From contig JANJUO010000601.1 of assembly GCA_024710535.1 (NCBI GenBank), positions 1-7,290 of the forward strand: a stretch of DNA of 7,290 nt, read 5' to 3'. A model generated the notes under the pieces. That model searched no databases. It was not told the DNA's origin and was given only the letters and a program-made list of their open reading frames with translations. Below, piece after piece: positions 1 to 6,084 of the stretch; the stretch's first letter is position 1, and each line of letters starts with the position of its first letter. Origin of the DNA: a bacterium. GTDB lineage: Bacteria > Bacteroidota > Ignavibacteria > Kapaibacteriales > UBA2268. Both the position numbers and the translations under genes were made by a program.

Positions 1-4
1 CTGT

Positions 5-310
5 TCATACAAAGATACTTTCTATTGGTATGATATATATTTCTACAATTATGATGATAAATTCTATAATTATAATAATGCATTCTGTATATACTATATA
101 AAAAATTTGTCTTATGATTTTAATTTCTTCAATTATGAAGATGATTTCTGATAGTCCGATACTAATTTCTGATTGTCTGATACTAATTTCTGACTGTCCG
201 ATACTAATATCTGTTCGTCCGATGATAATTTCGGTATGATTTTTGTCTATCATACTTTTAGGAATTATCTTTTGAGTATTTGGTATTATAATTAGACAAA
301 CAGAAAGCAA
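5..310 (-). CDS. Doubtful heptapeptide-repeat ORF (may be non-coding repeat DNA)
   Basis: This minus-strand frame is open for about 101 codons across the left part of the 21-nt array and ends at TGA (5-7). It reads as consecutive seven-residue units such as TEIIIGR, TDISIGQ, SEISIRQ, SEISIGL, SEIIFII and EEIKIIR. Most units have an acidic residue at position 2 and isoleucine at positions 3 and 5. The alternation of isoleucine with other residues would favour beta-strand. No ATG lies at the 5' end: the longest form would begin with TTG (308-310), and the first internal ATGs are weakly placed. I see no ribosome binding site or known domain. The open frame may simply follow from a stop-free 21-nt unit being repeated, so I regard coding status as uncertain. 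A stopless frame through about 11 units of AT-rich DNA is nevertheless notable. Confidence 0.2.
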   Translation of the reverse strand: MLSVCLIIIPNTQKIIPKSMIDKNHTEIIIGRTDISIGQSEISIRQSEISIGLSEIIFIIEEIKIIRQIFYIVYTECIIIIIEFIIIIVEIYIIPIESIFV

Positions 311-604
311 TTACATTATAATAATTATTAATATTGTAAATCAAGAAATATAATTATATCATTCAGTAATTGATTTTGTAGCAATAGTAATTTACTATTG
401 ACAATAAAATATTAACTTTTGATAGAAATAAATATAAAATCAACTGTCAATATTTTGCTATTGACAATTGATTATATATTTATGAAGGTTATTGATTATC
501 TTTTGAAGATTAGGAATTATTATTTGATGCTTAATAATATAATTTATACTATAAATACTTATGTTTTGAGCATCAATAATATTTATTTGTTGATTATGAA
601 TGAA
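17..604. repeat. Degenerate 21-nt tandem repeat array with two sub-arrays in the same register
   Basis: Cut into 21-nt blocks from position 17, the sequence shows recurring columns. The clearest copies are 143-163, 164-184, 185-205 and 206-226, sharing the core TTTCTGAYTGTCCGATAC. Weaker copies at 17-37, 38-58, 59-79, 80-100 and 122-142 keep the TTCT and the ATGA-like positions. A right sub-array (416-436, 500-520, 521-541, 563-583, 584-604) has the pattern YTTTTGA followed by an AT-rich tail. The units at 269-289 and 500-520 match at about 17 of 21 positions and lie exactly 231 nt (11 x 21) apart, so both halves share one register. CTATTGACAAT also recurs at 395-405 and 458-468, 63 nt (3 x 21) apart. 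Blocks 290-394 match poorly. The array stops at about the 3' end of the T9SS-protein gene. The period equals seven codons. Its role is unknown: it could be an intergenic minisatellite or a decayed heptapeptide-repeat gene. Confidence 0.75.
524..576 (-). terminator. Possible 3' hairpin downstream of the T9SS-protein gene
   Basis: Perfect 8-nt inverted arms TTGATGCT (524-531) and AGCATCAA (569-576) start 7 nt beyond the stop codon at 583-585. They enclose 37 nt that contain a second perfect palindrome, ATTTATA-C-TATAAAT (542-556). On the minus strand this could fold into a long AT-rich stem shortly after translation ends. No clean U-run follows, so it is not a canonical intrinsic terminator. 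The arms also sit inside the 21-nt array, which could generate such symmetry by chance. Confidence 0.3.
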
Positions 605-2892
605 CTTGATTCGATCATTGATGGTGTTTCTAAGATTATAAAGTATATTCCGTTGCTAAATTCTGTTAATTCAAGATTAAGAGAGTGATTTCCCACACTA
701 CTTTCTATACTTTTATCAATCAGTTTTCTACCTTTATAATCATAAACACTCAATTTAGATGTATTCTTTTCTATTAGACTAAAATTAATTTCAATTTGAT
801 TTGCAATCGTATTAATTTGAGTTTGCAACTTGTTCGATTGAGCGTTAGGATTAATTAATCGCTTGCCACCTTCCAAACATATACCAAGCAACTTAAACTT
901 ACTATTACGAATATCGAAATCTGCAATTCCAGTAAATGGCTTTAGATTATCAAATATTAAATTACAAGTATCAGAATTTCCTAATCCTGCTCTAAATCTT
1001 ATTTTTGAAATAGGATTAAATTCTATTGATGAAACAGTTATATTCAATTTTGCTAAAGAAGGATTAATAATTTCTCCTGAAAGATCAATTGGCTCCAAAA
1101 GTGTTGGATTATAATAGAGATCGCCAATAAAACTATTGATTGATGCCGACTTTAGATTATTCTCATCTAAATATATTGGTAGCTCAATTATCTCATTAGC
1201 ATACGCCTCTATATTTTCTAAATGAATCTTTGCAAACGCACTTGCCGGCATACCTTTAATTTGAACAATTTGATATTGACTACATGGCTCAATTTCAATC
1301 AACATATCAGTAATTTCTATCAATGTATCAGTTGCCGAATATTTTATTTCAATAATTGTATCAAGATCAACAGCGAGATTTAATGGAAATACTGTATTTA
1401 CATACTCGAATTTCTTTGAATTAATTTGAACTCCGGAAATTGATAAATTGCGATTGCTGATATTCTTTATACGCAACTTCCCTATCTTACTTTGACCAAT
1501 AAAACTTGTAATTTCCAAAGGAAGCACTTCAATTTTAGGCAATTCTATCGTTCCATAAACAATAACATTCTTTTGAATTCCACATATTGAATCCAAATAC
1601 GAGATTGTGTCATTGAATGCTCCTTCATTAGCATTTGCCTTATAAACAACATCTATTATCGTTGATTGAATTTTTTCAATGGTAAATTCATCCATATTAA
1701 AAGTAAAATAATTAGATTTCATAAAATAAGCACCTGCATTTTGAGTTCCTGCATTTGATATTTTCAAAGAAAAATTCTTTTCTTCATTTGGACAAAGAAA
1801 TCCTAAGTTAATTTTATCAAATTCCGGCACCAAGTCAACACTTTCTTTCTTAGCATCAGCAACTATTGTATAGCTGGAATTTGTTAATGAATTACTGATA
1901 ATTTCTAAATTAAGAGATTTATTACCAACTGATTGCGGTTTGAATTCTATTTCCACTTTTTGAATATCTTTTGGCTCTACATTAATTGGTAATGGCGTCA
2001 GAATTTCAAATTCTTCCATTATGGCAGAAGATTTCTTTATGTCATTAATTACTAATGTCTTATCACCAATATTTGTTATCTCCAAAACAGATATTTCACT
2101 CGAATCACAAATCAAATCCGGAAAAGCAAAAGGCATAACTGAAATTTGGGGATCTTTGTTTACACCTTCGCCAAAAAGAACTACCGAAGCGGGACTTCCT
2201 GCTCCATTATAGTGAAATTCTAATATGCCTGTGGTTTTTCCTAATGACGATGCGGTATATTTAAGGTGCATTCGGCAAACTTCATCTTTCTTCAATTCAA
2301 ATGCTCCTCCCCCGCTGACAGTAGTAAAATCCTGATCATTAGGTTTATTATGGAGTGTTTTAGTGATAAATAATGATGCGGAACCAATATTTTTGATTGT
2401 GATAACATCAATTGTGTCTTTGGAAGCACCTATATCGACTTTGCCAAAATCTATGAAATCATTGACAACTTGTAATTGCGGAGAAACACCTTCTCCTGTG
2501 ATAGATTTAATTAATGTATCCAATTTGGTAATAATTACTATCTCAGCGTTATGAATTCCCACACGTGTAGGTCTGAATCTGAATTCTCCAAACTCATTAT
2601 TTCCCACCTGAACTTCATATTTTGGAAAACCTGAAACTAATTCGAAAGCATCATCATCAAATCCTCGAAAATAGATAGAATCAACTTGAATTTTCCATTT
2701 TCCTATATTCTTCACGAAACTTGTAACTAATGAATCTTTAACAGTTCCCAGCACACATTGCTTCATATCTATATTTGTAGCATCTGCAATTGGAATAACG
2801 ATAGACCAATTTTTGTCTGAAACATCAGTTTGTATCTGTGAATAAGCAGATATTATTCCACACAATATTAATATAACATAAATATATTTCAT
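583..2892 (-). CDS. Secreted multi-Ig (choice-of-anchor D) protein with cohesin-like module and T9SS type A sorting domain
   Basis: A 769-residue protein predicted to be exported by Sec and then moved across the outer membrane by the type IX secretion system. Residues 1-19 form a signal peptide (Lys2, hydrophobic core, probable cleavage after AYS). About five beta-sandwich modules follow (roughly 45-135, 137-244, 248-347, 353-448, 452-547). They resemble choice-of-anchor D/ASPM-SPD-2-Hydin domains, with ITNIGDKTL- and IKNIG-type strands and modules closing in GEGV. Residues about 551-668 look cohesin-like (LPIYLDE, then GDLYYNPTLLEP, then a IRFRAGLGNSDTC-type strand). Residues about 695-769 are a type A sorting domain (KLSVYDYKGRKL, then NGIYFIILE, ending SFIINK). 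The ATG at 2890-2892 is preceded by GGAG with 6-nt spacing and follows the VWA gene after 18 nt, so the two are co-transcribed. Family proteins are cell-surface or secreted structural/adhesive proteins. The exact function is unknown, and I see no catalytic motif. Confidence 0.9.
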   Translation of the reverse strand: MKYIYVILILCGIISAYSQIQTDVSDKNWSIVIPIADATNIDMKQCVLGTVKDSLVTSFVKNIGKWKIQVDSIYFRGFDDDAFELVSGFPKYEVQVGNNEFGEFRFRPTRVGIHNAEIVIITKLDTLIKSITGEGVSPQLQVVNDFIDFGKVDIGASKDTIDVITIKNIGSASLFITKTLHNKPNDQDFTTVSGGGAFELKKDEVCRMHLKYTASSLGKTTGILEFHYNGAGSPASVVLFGEGVNKDPQISVMPFAFPDLICDSSEISVLEITNIGDKTLVINDIKKSSAIMEEFEILTPLPINVEPKDIQKVEIEFKPQSVGNKSLNLEIISNSLTNSSYTIVADAKKESVDLVPEFDKINLGFLCPNEEKNFSLKISNAGTQNAGAYFMKSNYFTFNMDEFTIEKIQSTIIDVVYKANANEGAFNDTISYLDSICGIQKNVIVYGTIELPKIEVLPLEITSFIGQSKIGKLRIKNISNRNLSISGVQINSKKFEYVNTVFPLNLAVDLDTIIEIKYSATDTLIEITDMLIEIEPCSQYQIVQIKGMPASAFAKIHLENIEAYANEIIELPIYLDENNLKSASINSFIGDLYYNPTLLEPIDLSGEIINPSLAKLNITVSSIEFNPISKIRFRAGLGNSDTCNLIFDNLKPFTGIADFDIRNSKFKLLGICLEGGKRLINPNAQSNKLQTQINTIANQIEINFSLIEKNTSKLSVYDYKGRKLIDKSIESSVGNHSLNLELTEFSNGIYFIILETPSMIESSSFIINK

Positions 2893-2898
2893 TTTAAT

Positions 2899-2902
2899 CT
2901 CC
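2899..2902 (-). promoter_or_regulatory. Ribosome binding site for the T9SS-sorted protein
   Basis: GGAG on the minus strand, 6 nt before the ATG at 2890-2892, lies within the 18-nt gap between the two large secreted-protein genes. It fixes the start codon and supports translation from a shared mRNA. Confidence 0.65.
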
Positions 2903-2910
2903 GGAAATTA

Positions 2911-5016
2911 TCAAAAATTCTTAACAAGTCTAAATCCATACTCATTACTTGTGTAATTAGGAAAGTGGAAGTGTTTATAGGCGCTCTTGCAGTATTCTGC
3001 GAAGGCATTCCATGAGCCACTACGAAGCAACTTTTCCGTTTGTTGCTGAGGATCCTTCCAATCCCAAACCCACTCGAACACATTACCGCTCATATCATAC
3101 AATCCAAAAGTATTCATTTCCTTTTGACCAACAGGATGCGTTTTTCCATTAGCATTAGCACAATACCAGCCGATTCTATCCAAATTTGCCGCTATGATAC
3201 CGCAGTTTATGTTGTAGATAGCAGGAATATTGCCACTGTAAACATGTGTTACCGTATTGGCACGGCATGCGAACTCCCATTCAGAATCTGTTGGCAGTCT
3301 GTAACCATTTGCCGCCACATCAAAAGTAACATTTGTGCCATTGACAGTATAAACCGGCTTCAATCCATTAAGTTCGGACAGGCGGTTACAAAAATTAATG
3401 GCATCAAACCAACTAACTTGCTCAACAGGAAGGTCATCGCCCTTAAAGAAACTTGGATTTGTGAGCATAACATCAGAATATTGCTTTTGGGTAACTTCAT
3501 ATCGACTCATATAATATTTTTTTGTCTTATTGGTAATTAATATCCAGTCGTCATCAAATCCATTGTACTTTGCTTTGGTTGTAACTCTTGCCAAACAATA
3601 GTTACTTGGCGTCTTGGGAACTGTCCACTTGTATTTGAGACCGCTTGCATTCTCTTCGATAAGTATCCAAGACTGCCCGTTATTTGTAGAATACTCCAAG
3701 CGAACTTTTTCTGTTGGCAAGACACCTTCCCATGTGATTACGGTATCCATACCTGCCGGAAAAACCTCATTTCCGTTTGGTTGGATAATTTTTAATGTCT
3801 GCACCAAAGGATGTTTGCCCGGAAAACCACCATAAACAGTGAAAGCGGAGGCGCAATTATCATTAAAGATGTCGAATTTTGAACTTATATAACCACTATC
3901 TGCCGGAGTGAAACTAACTGTAAGATCCAGACTTTGATTTTTTTTCAAAAGAAAGGAATTTGGGGCAATCGAAAACGCAGGATTAGAGCTCGTAATATTA
4001 GTTACATTAAAATCGGCATTCTTTGCGGTAACAGTAATAAACTTATCGACTTTGACGCCCGGCTTTGCATTCAGGAAAGTTAAATTATCAGGGAAAAGAT
4101 TCAGCTTCATAATGCCGGACTGCGGCATTTGATAAGCATATTTTGCACTTGTATTATTAGTTTTCAGCTTAATTTCAGCATTATAAAATTCGTCCTTACA
4201 AGAAGATGCACTTTCCCAAACGATCTCACAAGGAGAAGCATTTTGCTCTTTTTGTAGGATACTGAGATATATTTCTCTGATTTCTTCCTCTGTATCGACG
4301 TCTTCGAACCATTTACCGCCCGTAAAGTTAGCCATATCTTTGAGAGATTGAGGAGCACTTAAACGTATGGAAACAGCATATATGACTGTATTATATTTAT
4401 GTGCCAAGTCGATAATATCTTGTGTGCGAGGTTCATTTGTTGGCTTGCCATCGGTAAGAAATAATACCACTCGTTTATATTTTCCGAAATATGAGAAAGG
4501 AACTCCGCTGTAGGTGGCAGAAATCATTGCCAAGTCATAATCAGTAAAGCCCGAAGGATTCTGCACATATTTATCTATGATAGCAAGTAATTTTGCTTTG
4601 TCATTTGTAAAATCTGTCAGCAATGCAATTCGAGACTCGAAAGTGTTGATTGCAACTTCAGACTTCGGATTCATTAAGCCATTGATCCACGCCCGAGCGG
4701 CTTCCTTTGCAATCGTAAGATTCTTCCCCGCCATCGAGCCCGAAGCATCCATCACCATAACAGTAGAAAGCGCCTCCGGAGTCTTCATTGGCGGACATTC
4801 GAGGAAAGAAACATTCCTTTTGATGCCATTCTCACGCACCTCGAAGTCATCGATATTCAAATTAGAAATAGGATTATTATTTGCATCCATAGCAATAAAC
4901 TTTGCTTTGATATAAGGAAATCCCGAAATATCAACATCGAATAACTTAAGCGACTGAGAATGAATCAGAGCGAGATTAAGCAATAAAATTGCGATAAAAG
5001 TATAGATTTTTCTCAT
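2911..5016 (-). CDS. Secreted VWA-domain protein with Ig-like modules and C-terminal FGE/SUMF1-like domain
   Basis: A 701-residue exported protein. Residues 1-20 are a signal peptide (MRK, then a leucine-rich core). Residues about 22-75 form a beta domain that often precedes VWA (PISNLNIDDFEVRENG). The VWA domain spans about 82-255 and carries a full metal-ion-dependent adhesion site: D90-x-S92-x-S94 in DASGSM, T158 in GFTDYD, and D189 in LFLTDG. A choice-of-anchor-like sandwich follows at about 300-397 and a Ser/Thr-rich-GPI-type Ig module at about 405-480 (QPNGNEVFPAG, YSTNNGQSW). Residues about 501-700 are FGE/sulfatase-modifying-factor-like (YEVTQKQYSDVM, PVEQVSWFDAINFCN, GYRLPTDSEWEFACR, LYDMSGNVFEWVWDW, GFRLV). 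By alignment to human FGE as I remember it, the position of Cys336 is Ala671 while Cys676 matches Cys341, so true FGE activity is doubtful. No T9SS sorting domain is visible. It is the first gene of a two-gene operon. A ligand-binding or surface role is inferred. Confidence 0.9.
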   Translation of the reverse strand: MRKIYTFIAILLLNLALIHSQSLKLFDVDISGFPYIKAKFIAMDANNNPISNLNIDDFEVRENGIKRNVSFLECPPMKTPEALSTVMVMDASGSMAGKNLTIAKEAARAWINGLMNPKSEVAINTFESRIALLTDFTNDKAKLLAIIDKYVQNPSGFTDYDLAMISATYSGVPFSYFGKYKRVVLFLTDGKPTNEPRTQDIIDLAHKYNTVIYAVSIRLSAPQSLKDMANFTGGKWFEDVDTEEEIREIYLSILQKEQNASPCEIVWESASSCKDEFYNAEIKLKTNNTSAKYAYQMPQSGIMKLNLFPDNLTFLNAKPGVKVDKFITVTAKNADFNVTNITSSNPAFSIAPNSFLLKKNQSLDLTVSFTPADSGYISSKFDIFNDNCASAFTVYGGFPGKHPLVQTLKIIQPNGNEVFPAGMDTVITWEGVLPTEKVRLEYSTNNGQSWILIEENASGLKYKWTVPKTPSNYCLARVTTKAKYNGFDDDWILITNKTKKYYMSRYEVTQKQYSDVMLTNPSFFKGDDLPVEQVSWFDAINFCNRLSELNGLKPVYTVNGTNVTFDVAANGYRLPTDSEWEFACRANTVTHVYSGNIPAIYNINCGIIAANLDRIGWYCANANGKTHPVGQKEMNTFGLYDMSGNVFEWVWDWKDPQQQTEKLLRSGSWNAFAEYCKSAYKHFHFPNYTSNEYGFRLVKNF

Positions 5017-5021
5017 AATTA

Positions 5022-5025
5022 CCTC
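5022..5025 (-). promoter_or_regulatory. Ribosome binding site for the VWA-FGE protein
   Basis: GAGG, within AAAGAGGT on the minus strand, lies 5 nt before the ATG at 5014-5016. It is a good Shine-Dalgarno match and supports this start over any internal one. Confidence 0.65.
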
Positions 5026-5080
5026 TTTTTATACTACATAATTATTAACTTGTTAAAAGGGAATTTATTGTAAGAATTAA

Positions 5081-5109
5081 ATTAGAATATTTTTAAGTAA
5101 ATAATTCAA
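5081..5109 (-). promoter_or_regulatory. Candidate sigma70-like promoter for the VWA / T9SS-protein operon
   Basis: On the minus strand TTGAAT (5104-5109, 4 of 6 to TTGACA) is followed after exactly 17 nt by TCTAAT (5081-5086, 5 of 6 to TATAAT). Transcription would start near 5074, giving a leader of about 57 nt. The 153-nt gap between the YdeI-like gene and the operon is the logical place for a promoter. The DNA is very AT-rich, so chance matches are likely, and FCB bacteria often use a different -33/-7 consensus. Confidence 0.3.
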
Positions 5110-5169
5110 AATAATTCTTTTAGATATTTAATTTTTATAAACAAAAACTAATTTTGAAATGCCGGAGAT

Positions 5170-5814
5170 TTACTTTTGAGAATCAATTCTGTTTTTATAA
5201 ATATCATTCAGCCCAATTCCATTGAGTATCTGTTCTTTATATTTATTAATTCTTTCAATCCTTGTCTTGGATTGCTTTGCTTGAGAGAAATGAATAATAT
5301 ATCCCCGCTGACGACCGAGAGTTAATGAATAGAAAGCACTTTTGAAAGCGAAATCATTTTCAAATATCTCTAACAATTCATCTGGGATCGGTTCGGGATT
5401 TTTTTTGAATTCCACCTTTTTTCCACTTTCCTCAATGGCAATTGCTTCTAAGATATATTCCTTTAATATATTCTTAACAGCTTCAATTTCTGCCACATTC
5501 TTAAATTTTATTATTCTATCGGACTGTAGATTGCCCTGCTGTTGAAGAATTTTGTGGTTATCGGCAAGTAATACTCCCTTGAAGAAACCAATATTTGCCG
5601 ATTCTTTAAGAGCATTTACCGTAACAATATTTTTTCCATTCTTAGTATAAACAGGATAGCCCCATTTCATTTCTTCTTTCAACTCTGTTTCCAAAACAAT
5701 CTGTCGAAGCAGATCTAATTCATGAGCCCAATTTAATACTTTGCACTGTGGCGTACCACCATATTTGCATCGCATACAGCCATCAGTTAAGTATTTATTA
5801 ATTTCGTTAGTCAT
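5170..5814 (-). CDS. YdeI/OmdA-family protein (DUF1801 plus YdeI/OmpD-associated domain)
   Basis: A 214-residue protein with no signal peptide, predicted to be cytoplasmic. The N-terminus carries the family motif DGCMRCKYGGTPQC, with cysteines C13-x2-C16-x7-C24, followed by a DUF1801-like region of about 25-125 (LNWAHELDLLRQIVLE, EEMKWGYPVYT, IGFFKGVLLAD). Residues about 142-199 form the OmdA / bacteriocin-protection domain (PIPDELLEIFE, LGRQRGYIIHFSQAKQSKT, KYKEQILNG). Length and order fit full-length members found in Bacteroidota and Bacillota. The biochemical role is not established; links to stress or antimicrobial-peptide tolerance come from distant relatives. The cysteine cluster might bind metal, which is inference. 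The ATG at 5812-5814 has only a weak GGAA (5823-5826) at 8 nt. The gene is separated by 153 nt from the downstream operon and appears functionally unrelated to it. Confidence 0.9.
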   Translation of the reverse strand: MTNEINKYLTDGCMRCKYGGTPQCKVLNWAHELDLLRQIVLETELKEEMKWGYPVYTKNGKNIVTVNALKESANIGFFKGVLLADNHKILQQQGNLQSDRIIKFKNVAEIEAVKNILKEYILEAIAIEESGKKVEFKKNPEPIPDELLEIFENDFAFKSAFYSLTLGRQRGYIIHFSQAKQSKTRIERINKYKEQILNGIGLNDIYKNRIDSQK

Positions 5815-5872
5815 AATACATATTCCAGAAACTTGATACTAATATTTTTAGTGCGAGACCTGTTGTTTTTTT

Positions 5873-5907
5873 CTTCAGTCATTATATTATTTCTCTCATT
5901 ACTGAAG
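5873..5907 (-). promoter_or_regulatory. Inverted repeat bracketing a perfect TATAAT upstream of the YdeI-like gene
   Basis: CTTCAGT (5873-5879) and ACTGAAG (5901-5907) are perfect 7-nt inverted arms separated by 21 nt. Between them the minus strand contains TATAAT (5881-5886), 66 nt before the ATG of the YdeI-like gene. This layout could be a -10 box inside an operator with half-sites about 28 nt apart. No convincing -35 is seen. As an RNA hairpin the loop is long, and on the minus strand it is followed by an A-run rather than a U-run, so it is not a terminator for the barrel gene. The right arm overlaps the end of the transposase remnant, so the arrangement may be accidental. Confidence 0.25.
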
Positions 5908-6074
5908 TTTGTTTAATAATCCACTTGTTCCTGCTTGTCAATAAATGAGTAACTTTGTAAAGGAACATTTTTTCTACAACCAGAACGTTCAAATAATCTA
6001 TACATTATTGTTTTGTGAACAGTTCCAACTATCTTTTGATTGTAAGCATCCTTGATTTGCAAGTCTGTTATCAA
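5904..6074 (-). pseudogene. Decayed IS630-family transposase fragment (winged-HTH to linker region)
   Basis: The minus-strand frame from 6074 to 5916 reads 53 codons without a stop. It contains IKDAYNQKIVGTVHKTIMYR followed by RLFERSGCRKNVP and then SFIDKQEQVDY. This matches the recognisable order of IS630 transposases as I know them: a helix-turn-helix ending VHKTTxYRLLxRxGWRKxxP, then RPxHPKxDxEAQExFKKNF. After an in-frame TAA (5913-5915) the same frame continues TNF, aligning with the KNF of that motif, so the TAA probably replaced a lysine codon. Upstream the frame meets TAG at 6075-6077. The catalytic DDE domain is missing, although a weak echo of the first catalytic motif (IMTEEKNNR, further along the same frame) may exist. 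No start codon, terminal inverted repeats or TA duplication could be assigned. It starts only about 10 nt after the stop of the barrel gene. The call is from remembered family motifs and needs a search. Confidence 0.6.
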
Positions 6075-6084
6075 CTAAATTGTT

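Noticed and set aside
142..246. CRISPR array
   Set aside because: The 21-nt units are contiguous with no spacers, and no cas gene is present.
419..688. Plus-strand open frame of about 89 codons, rich in Ile, Leu, Asn and Tyr
   Set aside because: It begins with TTG, has no ribosome binding site, consists mainly of the 21-nt repeat, and its last third overlaps the well-supported C-terminus of the T9SS protein on the other strand.
3040..3540. Plus-strand open frame of 166 codons opposite the FGE-like domain
   Set aside because: Antisense shadow of a region with clear FGE motifs; no domain or start signal of its own.
5017..5169. Intrinsic terminator after the YdeI-like gene
   Set aside because: Only short AT-rich symmetries are visible, with no GC-containing stem followed by a U-run.
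5161..5170. CCGGAGATT shared with the ribosome-binding region of the T9SS-protein gene (2897-2905)
   Set aside because: It lies on the opposite strand with no start codon following, so it is probably chance.
5983..6025. Two palindromes, GAACGTTC (5983-5990) and GAAC-A-GTTC (6017-6025), as a possible operator pair
   Set aside because: Both lie inside the transposase remnant and are explained as old coding sequence; spacing to any gene start is long.
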